NCBI GenBank assembly: GCA_937873445.1
Contig: CALMWF010000002.1
Coordinates: forward strand, 1-40,796
DNA length: 40,796 bases
Origin: an uncultured Alphaproteobacteria bacterium
GTDB lineage: Bacteria > Pseudomonadota > Alphaproteobacteria > Rhizobiales > Aestuariivirgaceae
Direction of reading: 5' to 3'
Positions within the stretch are counted from its first letter, which is position 1, and each line of letters starts with the position of its first letter. The notes under the pieces are model-generated. The model had not been told where the DNA came from and searched no databases. It worked only from the letters and a program-made list of their open reading frames with translations. Below, one piece after another: positions 18,101-25,239 of the stretch. The position numbers and the translations under genes are program-made.

Positions 18101-18950
18101 CCTGATGGGCGTTGCTGGTCACCTCCGCCTGCAGCACCAGCGGCCGGATTTCGCCTTCGAGATCGCCCTTGGCGGCATCGCCCGTTGCCGTGGCGGGCCG
18201 GGGCTCCAGCCGGAGGGTGCCGGAAAGCCCGGCAACCCCGTTCGCCCCCTGAAAACTGGCCATGGGCAGGGCGGCATTGTCGGGCGTCAGGCGCAGCGCC
18301 AGGCTGGTGTCCTTCCCCGCCGCCAGTTCCGATGTGCCGAAGCTGAAGGCAAAGCCCTCGCCGCCGCGCTGGCCATGGCCCGCCGCCTTCCACGGCCCGT
18401 CCATGGTGGGGGCGGCCAGACTGCCCTGCAGGCCGGTCACCGTTTCCGCCAGGCCCAGCCCCTCGTCATTGATCAGCAGCGTGCCGCCGTTGAAGGTGAT
18501 CTGGTCCAGCCGCACCCGGTCGAGAATGCGGCCCGCCCGCGAGCCGGGCGGCGGCGCAATCTGCCAGTTCACCGCGCCGTCGCGCTGGCGCAGCAGCGCC
18601 ACCACCGGCTTGCTCACGGCGATGGAGTCCACCCGCACATCGCCGGAAACCAGCCCCGCCAGCTGCAGTTTCATCTCCACCCGGTCGGCGGTGATCAGGC
18701 TGCCGTCCGGCACAACCGCGGCCGGATTGGCCAGCCGCACCTGCTCCATGGTCAGGCGCGGCCAGGGAAACAGCCGCACCGTCACCGGTCCCTGAATGGT
18801 CACCTCGCGCCCGGTCAGCGCCTTGCCATAGGCCTGCAGTTCGGCGCGGTAGGCGCCCCAGTCCATGACAAAGGGGGCGATGAGCGCCAGCGCCACCGCC
18901 ACCACCAGAAAAATCCCGAAATACAGAACGGGCGAACGCCAGACTCGCAT
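15192..18950 (-). CDS. AsmA-family protein, very long
   Basis: AsmA-like proteins are inner-membrane-anchored periplasmic repeats related to bridge-like lipid-transfer proteins and affect outer-membrane assembly. This 1252-residue protein has an N-terminal anchor (about 9-30, PVLYFGIFLVVAVALALIAPF). The AsmA N-terminal domain follows (GREVTIQGPVTVRLFPWPRLTMEQV). A long beta-rich body comes next, then an AsmA C-terminal-like module around 1020-1110 (MLGEGRGGFTVKEGIVSFDAM). The tail has a Gln/Glu/Arg coiled coil (about 1105-1170) and a Pro/Ala/Lys-rich region. The ATG at 18950 is preferred to a TTG two codons upstream. No strong ribosome site is seen. Confidence 0.9.
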   Translation of the reverse strand: MRVWRSPVLYFGIFLVVAVALALIAPFVMDWGAYRAELQAYGKALTGREVTIQGPVTVRLFPWPRLTMEQVRLANPAAVVPDGSLITADRVEMKLQLAGLVSGDVRVDSIAVSKPVVALLRQRDGAVNWQIAPPPGSRAGRILDRVRLDQITFNGGTLLINDEGLGLAETVTGLQGSLAAPTMDGPWKAAGHGQRGGEGFAFSFGTSELAAGKDTSLALRLTPDNAALPMASFQGANGVAGLSGTLRLEPRPATATGDAAKGDLEGEIRPLVLQAEVTSNAHQAHFTSIRISPADPQDQGTLIEGDALARFGDTITMVADFSAPRINLDALAGAASRTAWRQGGGVAVVNGILAHWPQRLSLDASLRALAVTAGGAAADNVRVKLTADKSALRFKEVKAGLPGQTKALFTGIAFPGQRAAELAGTLSLETADLRSLSGWLWPDVKAALEANWTGARGHLKAEGKVNWNEGRLSLQQMAYDLDGGAGTADIAFRPGAVPGLDVNLTAQRVDLDSYLPLGMSALSAGHEANWFAALNGLIQSGADFEQRLTLALAELKLNGVTARDVAMDVNSGLRGLEIKRFDVGSAQGAALAASGSVLSGVDGPDGTISGTIRADEPSGLVRLLGLADEGAGWVNALGQTALDLNLTLKPGPREPDTRFAVTGRSGTLDLTLTGGVSDVAGGVDATVKASADVGSAEGADIARLFGLAPPSPSGQPGRLSVTLNGSRVAGFATVVEAGALGATAHFDGTVKPGQWPEGTFRVAAAEGGALVAASGVPLVQPFSGGFDLSGTARAEAGEAPAQVLWSGHWGTAPFDGTLTLDRSGAVPNYVARVNAGALTLGDVLAPAFLPWMGAAPGSASVLAAQLPKTHGFEIWVTPKTLTLGPGIAAHEAELGISVTASERRLALSGRDAAGAPISLDLAATPDGEVQAVTAQFALPVALDQLMTLEHGTAVLGGVMTVDGTVSARGRSAMAVISSVNGSGSYRLSAGRLMELSPQLLPLRVSGINTAASLKAALDEVRTGPGLMLGEGRGGFTVKEGIVSFDAMTFTAPGSAISVTAGADLGAGAVSADIRVQPGDGSDLPAYGVSYAGEPMALTVREDFGALASRLGVRLLEQGVAELEKAQKEQERLAAQEQAQRAADQARFDQWQATRAELRQRQREIRVQAELRAAAGAPWPKLTGAPAPKPVAVPADETPAPPPEVKAPPRPAPKPAPRPAAPKPAVKPAPDKPAVEIIRPPSGPSTRVIVVPP

Positions 18951-18994
18951 GGCCAAAGATTAGGCAGGAAGATGTGACCGGAAAAGGTCAAAGC

Positions 18995-20386
18995 TCAAGG
19001 ACCGGCATTCTTTCCGGGATTGAGCAGATTGCCCGGGTCGAGGGCCTGTTTCACCCGCCGCATGACCTGAAGCGCCTCGCCGTGTTCCAGGTCCAGATAG
19101 CCGCGCTTGCCCAGCCCCACCCCATGCTCGCCGGTGGCGGTGCCGCCCATGGCAATGGCCCGCCGGATCAGCCGGTCATAGGCCGCCTTCAGCGTGGCAA
19201 GCCCGGCCGCGTCACCCTCGCGGAAGAACATGATGAGATGGAAATTGCCGTCGCCCACATGGCCCACCAGCGGCGCGAAAATCTCATGCGCCGCCATGTC
19301 GGCCCGCGTTTCCTCAATGCAGTCGGCCAGACGCGAAATCGGCACGCACACATCCGAAATCACCACCTCCATGCCGGGGCGCAGGGCCTTGGCCGCCCAG
19401 AAGGCGTCATGCCGGGCCTGCCACAGCCGCGCCCGGTCTTCCTCCTTCGTGGCCCAGACAAAGGGGCCGCCGCCCAGATCAGCGGCAATGGCATTGAAGG
19501 TTTCGGCCTGCTCGGCCACCCCCGCCGGGCTGCCGTGAAACTCCACAAACAGGGTGGGCACGGCGGCCAGATCAAGTTTTGAATAGGCGTTCACCGCCTG
19601 CACATAATCGGCGTCCAGCAGTTCGATGCGGGCCACCGGCAGGCCAAGCTGAATGGTCTGGATGGTGGCTTCGGCACAGGCCCTGACGGTGGGGAACGGA
19701 CACACCCCCGCCGACACGGCTTCCGGAATGCCGGAGAGCCTCAGGCCCACCTCGGTAATGATGCCAAGGGTGCCTTCCGAACCGACGAACAGCCGGGTCA
19801 GATCATAACCGGCAGACGATTTGCGCGCCCGGCCCCCGGTTTCGATGATGCTGCCATCGGCCATCACCACGGTGAGGCCCAGCACATTGTCGCGCATGGT
19901 GCCATAGCGCACCGCATTGGTGCCGGAGGCGCGCGTTGCCGCCATGCCGCCGAGCGAGGCATCCGCCCCCGGATCAATGGGAAAGAACAGGCCCTGATCG
20001 CGCAGATGGCCATTGAGCGTCTTGCGCGTCACCCCGGCTTCCACCCGGCAGTCCAGATCCTCCGGGTTCACGGCAATGATCCGGTCCATCTGCGAAAGGT
20101 CGATGCAGACACCGCCCGCCACGGCGGCGAAATGGCCTTCGAGCGAGGTGCCCGTGCCATAGGCAATGACCGGCACATCGTGACCGGCGCAGATCTTCAC
20201 AACCGCCGCCACCTCTGCCGTGCTGCGGGCAAAGGCCACCGCATCCGGCGGCAGGCCCGGATTCCACGTCTGGTCCTTGCCATGCTGCTGGCACACGGCC
20301 GGCGCGGTGGACAGCCTGTCCCCCAGCACCCGCTTCAGTTCTGTCAGGGCGGCATTTGTGTCGCCGCGTGGTTTCGGTGTAGTCAT
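18995..20386 (-). CDS. FAD-linked D-lactate/D-2-hydroxyacid dehydrogenase (GlcD/DLD family)
   Basis: It oxidises a D-2-hydroxyacid, passing electrons to a cytochrome or quinone acceptor. The 463-residue protein carries the FAD-binding PCMH domain (YGTGTSLEGHFAAVAGG, then FFPIDPGADASLGGMAATRASG). The C-terminal FAD-oxidase domain shows HVGDGNFH and GEHGVGLGKRG. Closest class: D-lactate dehydrogenase (cytochrome); glycolate oxidase subunit D and D-2-hydroxyglutarate dehydrogenase are alternatives. The ATG at 20386 has GGAAGGGG upstream. It is divergent from the thioesterase gene with about 40 nt between starts. Confidence 0.9.
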   Translation of the reverse strand: MTTPKPRGDTNAALTELKRVLGDRLSTAPAVCQQHGKDQTWNPGLPPDAVAFARSTAEVAAVVKICAGHDVPVIAYGTGTSLEGHFAAVAGGVCIDLSQMDRIIAVNPEDLDCRVEAGVTRKTLNGHLRDQGLFFPIDPGADASLGGMAATRASGTNAVRYGTMRDNVLGLTVVMADGSIIETGGRARKSSAGYDLTRLFVGSEGTLGIITEVGLRLSGIPEAVSAGVCPFPTVRACAEATIQTIQLGLPVARIELLDADYVQAVNAYSKLDLAAVPTLFVEFHGSPAGVAEQAETFNAIAADLGGGPFVWATKEEDRARLWQARHDAFWAAKALRPGMEVVISDVCVPISRLADCIEETRADMAAHEIFAPLVGHVGDGNFHLIMFFREGDAAGLATLKAAYDRLIRRAIAMGGTATGEHGVGLGKRGYLDLEHGEALQVMRRVKQALDPGNLLNPGKNAGP

Positions 20387-20426
20387 GGCACCCCTTCCGC
20401 CCGCCATCATGCCGGAGATTTTTCCC

Positions 20427-20912
20427 ATGTCCACACCTTCTCCCTTCATCGGCGAAATCCGGCGCGTCGAGGAGCAGTGGATCGACTACAACGGCCACTT
20501 CAACATGGCCTATTACGCCGTGCTGTTTGACCGTGCCGCCGATGAGTTTCTTGCAAGCCTGGGCATGGGCGCGGCCTACACCGCCGCCGCACGGGGCACC
20601 ATTTTTACCCTCGAAACCCACACCAGCTATGTGCGCGAATTGACCGCGGGCGACCCGGTGCGCATTGAAAGCCGGATCATCGGCCACGACCACAAGCGCA
20701 TCCATCTGGTGCAGCAGATGTTCCATGCGCGCGACGGCTTTCTGTCCTGCGTCATGGAAGCCATGCTGAGCCACGTCAATCTGGAAGAGCGCCGCACCGC
20801 TCCCTTTCCGCCCGCCGTTCTGTCCCGCATTGCGGCAATGGCGAAGCTGCATGCGGCCCTGCCGCTGCCGCCGCAGGTGGGCCGCGTCATTTCCCTGCCC
20901 CGGGCCAAATAA
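20427..20912 (+). CDS. Hotdog-fold acyl-CoA thioesterase (4HBT-like)
   Basis: This 161-residue protein hydrolyses an acyl-CoA of unknown chain. The 4HBT pattern is clear: WIDYNGHFNMAYYAVLFDRAADEFL (active-site region), then TLETHTSYVRELTAGDPVRIES and a long second helix and sheet. The ATG at 20427 starts the conserved region and has GGAG 10 nt upstream. It is divergently arranged with the D-2-hydroxyacid dehydrogenase, so a shared regulatory region is likely. Confidence 0.88.
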   Translation: MSTPSPFIGEIRRVEEQWIDYNGHFNMAYYAVLFDRAADEFLASLGMGAAYTAAARGTIFTLETHTSYVRELTAGDPVRIESRIIGHDHKRIHLVQQMFHARDGFLSCVMEAMLSHVNLEERRTAPFPPAVLSRIAAMAKLHAALPLPPQVGRVISLPRAK

Positions 20913-20995
20913 CGCAAAATCGTCACCCCCCTGCAATGATCCGGTCGCAATTGCCGCCCAAGACGGAACCCATGCAACGAGAGGGAGGACGACAG

Positions 20996-21172
20996 ATGAC
21001 GCAGTATGACAGCATCGCCGAAGCCCTGATTTTCGTGCATGGCCGCAACGCCGAAGCCGAAGCCGCCCGTCATGCCCTGCTCTGCGAAAGATCGGGTGAT
21101 CCCGACACCGCCGAGGGCTGGCGCGCCGTGGAAAGGGCCGTTCGGCTGAAGGGCAACCGTCTGGCGGCCTGA
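20996..21172 (+). CDS. Small protein of unknown function
   Basis: This 58-residue ORF has a strong ribosome site (GAGGGAGGA) 7 nt before the ATG and a charged, helical composition (HGRNAEAEAARHALLCERSGD, then GWRAVERAVRLKG). Pieces of this kind recur in small alphaproteobacterial proteins, but I do not recognise a named family. It lies between the thioesterase and the helicase gene, with a candidate promoter after it, so it is probably a separate unit or the end of the thioesterase transcript. Confidence 0.6.
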   Translation: MTQYDSIAEALIFVHGRNAEAEAARHALLCERSGDPDTAEGWRAVERAVRLKGNRLAA

Positions 21173-21183
21173 AGCCGCCGCCC

Positions 21184-21212
21184 CTGAAAAACGGCCGCCC
21201 GCTTGCTATATA
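21184..21212 (+). promoter_or_regulatory. Candidate uvrD promoter
   Basis: CTGAAA (21184-21189) and TATATA (21207-21212) are separated by 17 nt. Each hexamer matches 4 of 6 consensus positions. It is placed about 45-70 nt upstream of the helicase ATG, just before the LexA-like half sites. Confidence 0.35.
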
Positions 21213-21217
21213 GGCAG

Positions 21218-21232
21218 GAACAGATTCGGGAC
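21218..21232 (+). promoter_or_regulatory. Possible imperfect LexA box upstream of uvrD
   Basis: GAAC-AGATTCG-GGAC fits the alphaproteobacterial LexA pattern GAAC-N7-GAAC with one mismatch. It lies immediately downstream of the candidate -10, where repressor binding would block transcription. Binding is inferred only. Confidence 0.35.
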
Positions 21233-21255
21233 CCATTCCCGACACAGGACCTGCC

Positions 21256-23601
21256 ATGGCCAAGGGCCCCATTGATTTTGACGGTTTTGACGCCGACCCG
21301 CCGCCCGCCCCACAGCCGGGCAGCGTGTCGGCACGCGCCATGGCCGGCGGTGAACCAGCCTATCTCAAGGGCCTGAACCCGGAGCAGCGCGCCGCCGTGC
21401 TGGCAACGGACGGACCGCTGCTGGTGCTGGCCGGGGCCGGCACCGGCAAGACCCGCGTGCTCACCACCAGGCTTGCCCACATTCTCGCCACCGGCAAGGC
21501 CTGGCCCAACCAGATTCTCGCCGTCACCTTCACCAACAAGGCCGCCCGCGAGATGAAGGAACGCATCGGCATGCTGATTGGCGGCATGGTGGAGGGCATG
21601 GCCTGGCTCGGCACCTTCCACGCCATCGGCGTGAAGATTCTCCGCGCCCATGCCGAACTGGCCGATCTCAAATCCGGCTTTGCCATTCTCGACACCGATG
21701 ACCAGATCCGCCTCATCAAACAGTTGCTGGCCGCCCATGCCATTGATGAAAAGCGCTGGCCGGCGCGCCAGCTTGCCGCCCTCATCGACGGCTGGAAAAA
21801 CCGCGGCCTCACCCCGGACCGGGTGCCCAAGGGCGAGGCGGCGGGTTTTGCCAATGGTCTGGGCGGCCAGATCTATGCCGAATACCAGCAGCGCCTGAAG
21901 GTGGTGAATGCCGCCGATTTCGGTGACCTGCTGCTCGAGGTGCTGCGCATTTTCCAGAACCACCCCGATGTGCTGAAGGACTATCAGCGCCGCTTCAAAT
22001 ACATGCTGGTCGACGAATACCAGGACACCAATGTGGCGCAATATCTGTGGCTCCGGCTGCTGGCGCAGGGCCGCCACAACATCTGCTGCGTGGGCGACGA
22101 CGACCAGTCCATCTATGGCTGGCGCGGCGCCGAGGTGGATAACATCCTGCGCTTCGAGAAGGATTTTCCGGGCGCGAAAATCATCAAGCTGGAACGCAAC
22201 TACCGCTCCACGCCCTTCATTCTCGGCGCGGCCTCCGGCCTCATTGCCAAAAATGAAAGCCGCCTGGGCAAGACGCTCCACACCGACCGCGATGACGGCA
22301 GCCCGCTCACCGTGCGCGCCCACTGGGACGGCGACGAGGAAGCCCGCACCATCGGCGACGACATTGAAAGCCTGCAGCGCCAGAAGGAACGCCTCAATGA
22401 CATGGCCATTCTGGTGCGTGCCTCCTTTCAGATGCGCAGTTTCGAGGACCGCTTCATCACCGTGGGCATTCCCTATCGCGTGGTGGGCGGCCCGCGCTTC
22501 TATGAACGCGCCGAAATCCGCGATGCCCTGGCCTATCTGAAGATCGTTGCCTCCCCCGACAATGATCTGGCCTTCGAGCGCATCATCAACGTGCCGAAGC
22601 GCGGCATCGGCGACAGTTCGGTGAAGAAGATGCACGAGACGGCCCGCGCCCAGGGCATTTCGCTCTACAGGGCGGCCCAGGCCATGCTGGCCACCGATGA
22701 CCTGCCCGCCAAGGCGCGCACATCGCTGCGTGTGCTGATGGACAGTTTTGCCCGCTGGCGTCAGGCGGTGGACGCCATTCCCCATGTCGAACTGGCCGAA
22801 ATCGTGCTGGATGAATCGGGCTACACCGAGATGTGGCAGAACGACAAGAGCCCGGAGGCCGAAGGCAGGCTGGAAAACCTCAAGGAGCTGGTGCGCTCCA
22901 TGGGCGAGTTTGAAAATCTCGGCGGCTTCCTCGAACACATTGCATTGGTGATGGAGCGCGATCAGGGCGAGGCGGAAGACCGCGTCAATCTGATGACCCT
23001 GCATTCGGCCAAGGGTCTGGAGTTCGGCACCGTGTTTCTGCCCGGCTGGGAAGAGGGCCTGTTTCCGCATCAGCGGGCGCTTGATGAAAAGGGCCGCGCC
23101 GGTCTGGAGGAGGAACGCCGCCTCGCCTATGTCGGCATTACCCGCGCCAAAACCCGCGCCACCATTTCCTTTGCCCAGAACCGGCGCGTGCATAACATGT
23201 GGCAGACCGCCCTGCCCTCGCGCTTCGTCGATGAACTGCCGGAAAAATTCGTCGCGGTTGCCCCCATGACCAATTCCTATGGCGGCCATGGTCTGGGCAG
23301 CTACGGCCAGAGCCGCTTTGACCAGAACGCCCCCTTCGGCTCCGGCTCCTATGCCACGCCGGGCTGGAAACGCGCCGAAAGCCGCTGGTCCCAGGGCCAC
23401 CGCCCGGCCGCGCCGCGCATCATCGAGGGCGAAAATCTGGCCCGCGACAGCGACGGCCCGCTGTTCCAGCGCGGCGAGCGCGTGTTCCACGACAAGTTCG
23501 GCTATGGCGTGGTGACGCTGGTGGAGGGCAACAAGCTCACCGTCGATTTCGACAAGGCCGGTGAAAAGCGCGTTATCGACAGTTTCGTCTCACGCGCCTG
23601 A
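21256..23601 (+). CDS. UvrD/PcrA-type DNA helicase (superfamily 1)
   Basis: This is a 3'-5' DNA helicase for nucleotide-excision and replication repair. The 781-residue protein shows the SF1A motifs: Q-motif LNPEQRAAVLA; Walker A AGAGTGKT; motif Ia TFTNKAAREMKERI; Walker B VDEYQDTN; motif III DDDQSIYGWRGA; motif IV LERNYRS; motif V TLHSAKGLEF; and motif VI RRLAYVGITRAK. The C-terminal segment after 690 has a Tudor-like end (FHDKFGYGVVTLVEGNKLTVDFDKAGEKRV) seen in PcrA/UvrD. UvrD versus PcrA naming is open. Its end overlaps the convergent MFS gene by 12 nt. Confidence 0.95.
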   Translation: MAKGPIDFDGFDADPPPAPQPGSVSARAMAGGEPAYLKGLNPEQRAAVLATDGPLLVLAGAGTGKTRVLTTRLAHILATGKAWPNQILAVTFTNKAAREMKERIGMLIGGMVEGMAWLGTFHAIGVKILRAHAELADLKSGFAILDTDDQIRLIKQLLAAHAIDEKRWPARQLAALIDGWKNRGLTPDRVPKGEAAGFANGLGGQIYAEYQQRLKVVNAADFGDLLLEVLRIFQNHPDVLKDYQRRFKYMLVDEYQDTNVAQYLWLRLLAQGRHNICCVGDDDQSIYGWRGAEVDNILRFEKDFPGAKIIKLERNYRSTPFILGAASGLIAKNESRLGKTLHTDRDDGSPLTVRAHWDGDEEARTIGDDIESLQRQKERLNDMAILVRASFQMRSFEDRFITVGIPYRVVGGPRFYERAEIRDALAYLKIVASPDNDLAFERIINVPKRGIGDSSVKKMHETARAQGISLYRAAQAMLATDDLPAKARTSLRVLMDSFARWRQAVDAIPHVELAEIVLDESGYTEMWQNDKSPEAEGRLENLKELVRSMGEFENLGGFLEHIALVMERDQGEAEDRVNLMTLHSAKGLEFGTVFLPGWEEGLFPHQRALDEKGRAGLEEERRLAYVGITRAKTRATISFAQNRRVHNMWQTALPSRFVDELPEKFVAVAPMTNSYGGHGLGSYGQSRFDQNAPFGSGSYATPGWKRAESRWSQGHRPAAPRIIEGENLARDSDGPLFQRGERVFHDKFGYGVVTLVEGNKLTVDFDKAGEKRVIDSFVSRA

Positions 23602-25005
23602 CCCCGCCTCCGGCACCCTTCCCGACACCGACGCCCCGGCATCGGCGGGCAGTCTGAAATAGGCCAGAACCGAGCCTGCCGCCATTGTTGCCACCACGAA
23701 AAACGCAATGCTGAAATCCATGACCTGCAAGCTGTGGCGCCCATGCGCCCACAGGCTGCCCTCCAGCGTATAGGCGGCAATGGCCACGCCCAGCGCCAGC
23801 GACAGCTGCTGTGCTGTGGTGAACAGCGCGGTCGCCCGGCTCATGGCCGGATTGTCGATGTCGGAATAGGCCATGGCATTGAGCGAGGTGAATTGCAGCG
23901 ACCGGAAGAAGCCCGACAGCAGCAGCACCCCGCTGATGACATAGAAGGGCGTGGTGGGGGTGAACAGGCCGTTGACCGCGATGGTTGCCACCGACAGCAC
24001 GCCATTGCCGATGAGCAAGGGCCGGAAGCCCAGGGCGCGGATCACCCGCCCGGCCGTGAACTTCATCAGAATCGCCCCCGCCGCCGAGGCGCAGGTGATA
24101 AGGCCGGACTGGAACGGCGTCAGGCCAAAGCCCAGTTGCAGCATCAGCGGCAGCAGAAAGGGAATGGCCCCCATGCCGATGCGGTAGAGGCTGCCGCCCA
24201 TGACGCTGATCCGGTAGGTCGCCACCCGCAGCAGTTTCAGGTCGAGAATGGGATGCGGCGTCACGCGGGCATGGCGGATGTAGAGCACCACGAAGATCAG
24301 CCCCAGCACGATCATCACCGCCACCGTCTGGCCGGACACCAGCCCCCGCCCCGCCACAGTGAGGCCGAACACGCTGAGCGCCAGCCCCAGTCCCGACAGC
24401 ACAAAGCCCTTCACATCCAGCGCCGGCACATTCTTTTCGCGGTGGTTGGGCATGAAGCGCGTGGCCAGCGCCAGCGCCAGAAGGCCGAAGGGCAGGTTCA
24501 TCCAGAAAATCCAGCGCCAGTCGAAATAGGTGGTGATGAAACCGCCCACCGGCGGGCCGATCAGCGGCCCCATCAGCGCCGGAATGGTGAGCCAGGCCAT
24601 GGCGTCCACCAGATCGGCCTTGGGTATGGAGCGCAGCAGAATGACCCGCCCCACCGGCACCATCATGGCCCCGCCCAGGCCCTGCACAAAGCGCGCCGCC
24701 ACCAGCCAGCCCAGCGAATGGGCAAAGCCGCAGGCCATGGACCCGGCGGTGAAAATGACAATGGCGGCCCGGAACACCCGGCGCGCCCCGAACCGGTCGG
24801 CCACCCAGCCCGACACCGGCAGAAAAATGGTGAGCGCCAGCAGATAGGTGGTGAAAGCCAGCTTCAGCGACACCGGCGTGGTGCCAAGATCGGCGGCAAT
24901 GGCCGGAAGCGACGTGGCAATGATGGTGCCATCCATGTTTTCCATGAACAGGGCGGCAGCCACCACCAGCGGCAGAATGCGAAACGACGGCGAAACGGCG
25001 GACAT
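23590..25005 (-). CDS. DHA2-family MFS drug exporter
   Basis: This H+-driven multidrug exporter type resembles EmrB. The 471-residue protein has the DHA2 first-helix motif DGTIIATSLPAIAADL, motif A GWVADRFGARRVF, motif B RFVQGLGGAMMVPVGR and motif C GPLIGPPVGGFIT, followed by FDWRWIFWMNLPFG. Twelve to fourteen transmembrane segments are expected. Starts at 25056 (GTG) and 25023 are also in frame; 25005 was chosen because it lies closest to the first helix, but no start has a good ribosome site. No membrane-fusion partner gene lies nearby. Confidence 0.9.
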   Translation of the reverse strand: MSAVSPSFRILPLVVAAALFMENMDGTIIATSLPAIAADLGTTPVSLKLAFTTYLLALTIFLPVSGWVADRFGARRVFRAAIVIFTAGSMACGFAHSLGWLVAARFVQGLGGAMMVPVGRVILLRSIPKADLVDAMAWLTIPALMGPLIGPPVGGFITTYFDWRWIFWMNLPFGLLALALATRFMPNHREKNVPALDVKGFVLSGLGLALSVFGLTVAGRGLVSGQTVAVMIVLGLIFVVLYIRHARVTPHPILDLKLLRVATYRISVMGGSLYRIGMGAIPFLLPLMLQLGFGLTPFQSGLITCASAAGAILMKFTAGRVIRALGFRPLLIGNGVLSVATIAVNGLFTPTTPFYVISGVLLLSGFFRSLQFTSLNAMAYSDIDNPAMSRATALFTTAQQLSLALGVAIAAYTLEGSLWAHGRHSLQVMDFSIAFFVVATMAAGSVLAYFRLPADAGASVSGRVPEAGSGA

Positions 25006-25239
25006 GGCCGCCGCCTGTAGCATGGATCGGCCGCGTGCCACAGTCTGTCCCGTCACGTCACACGAATATGACCGCCCCGATTTGAATCGGTTTCTGAACC
25101 GCGCCCCGCAAGTGATTCAATGCGCTGGCTATTATTCTCAAGCAACTGTGTTCCCGCCGCCCTATCGGCGCAGGCCCGGCTTCTCTATAAGGGAGGGCTG
25201 GCCCGCTCCCTGGCGCGCTGGCGTGTGCCGGAGGGGTTG

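Noticed and set aside
21070-23490. Long open frame antisense to the UvrD helicase gene
   Set aside because: The helicase on the other strand has every SF1 motif; the antisense frame has only low-complexity Gly/Ala/His sequence.
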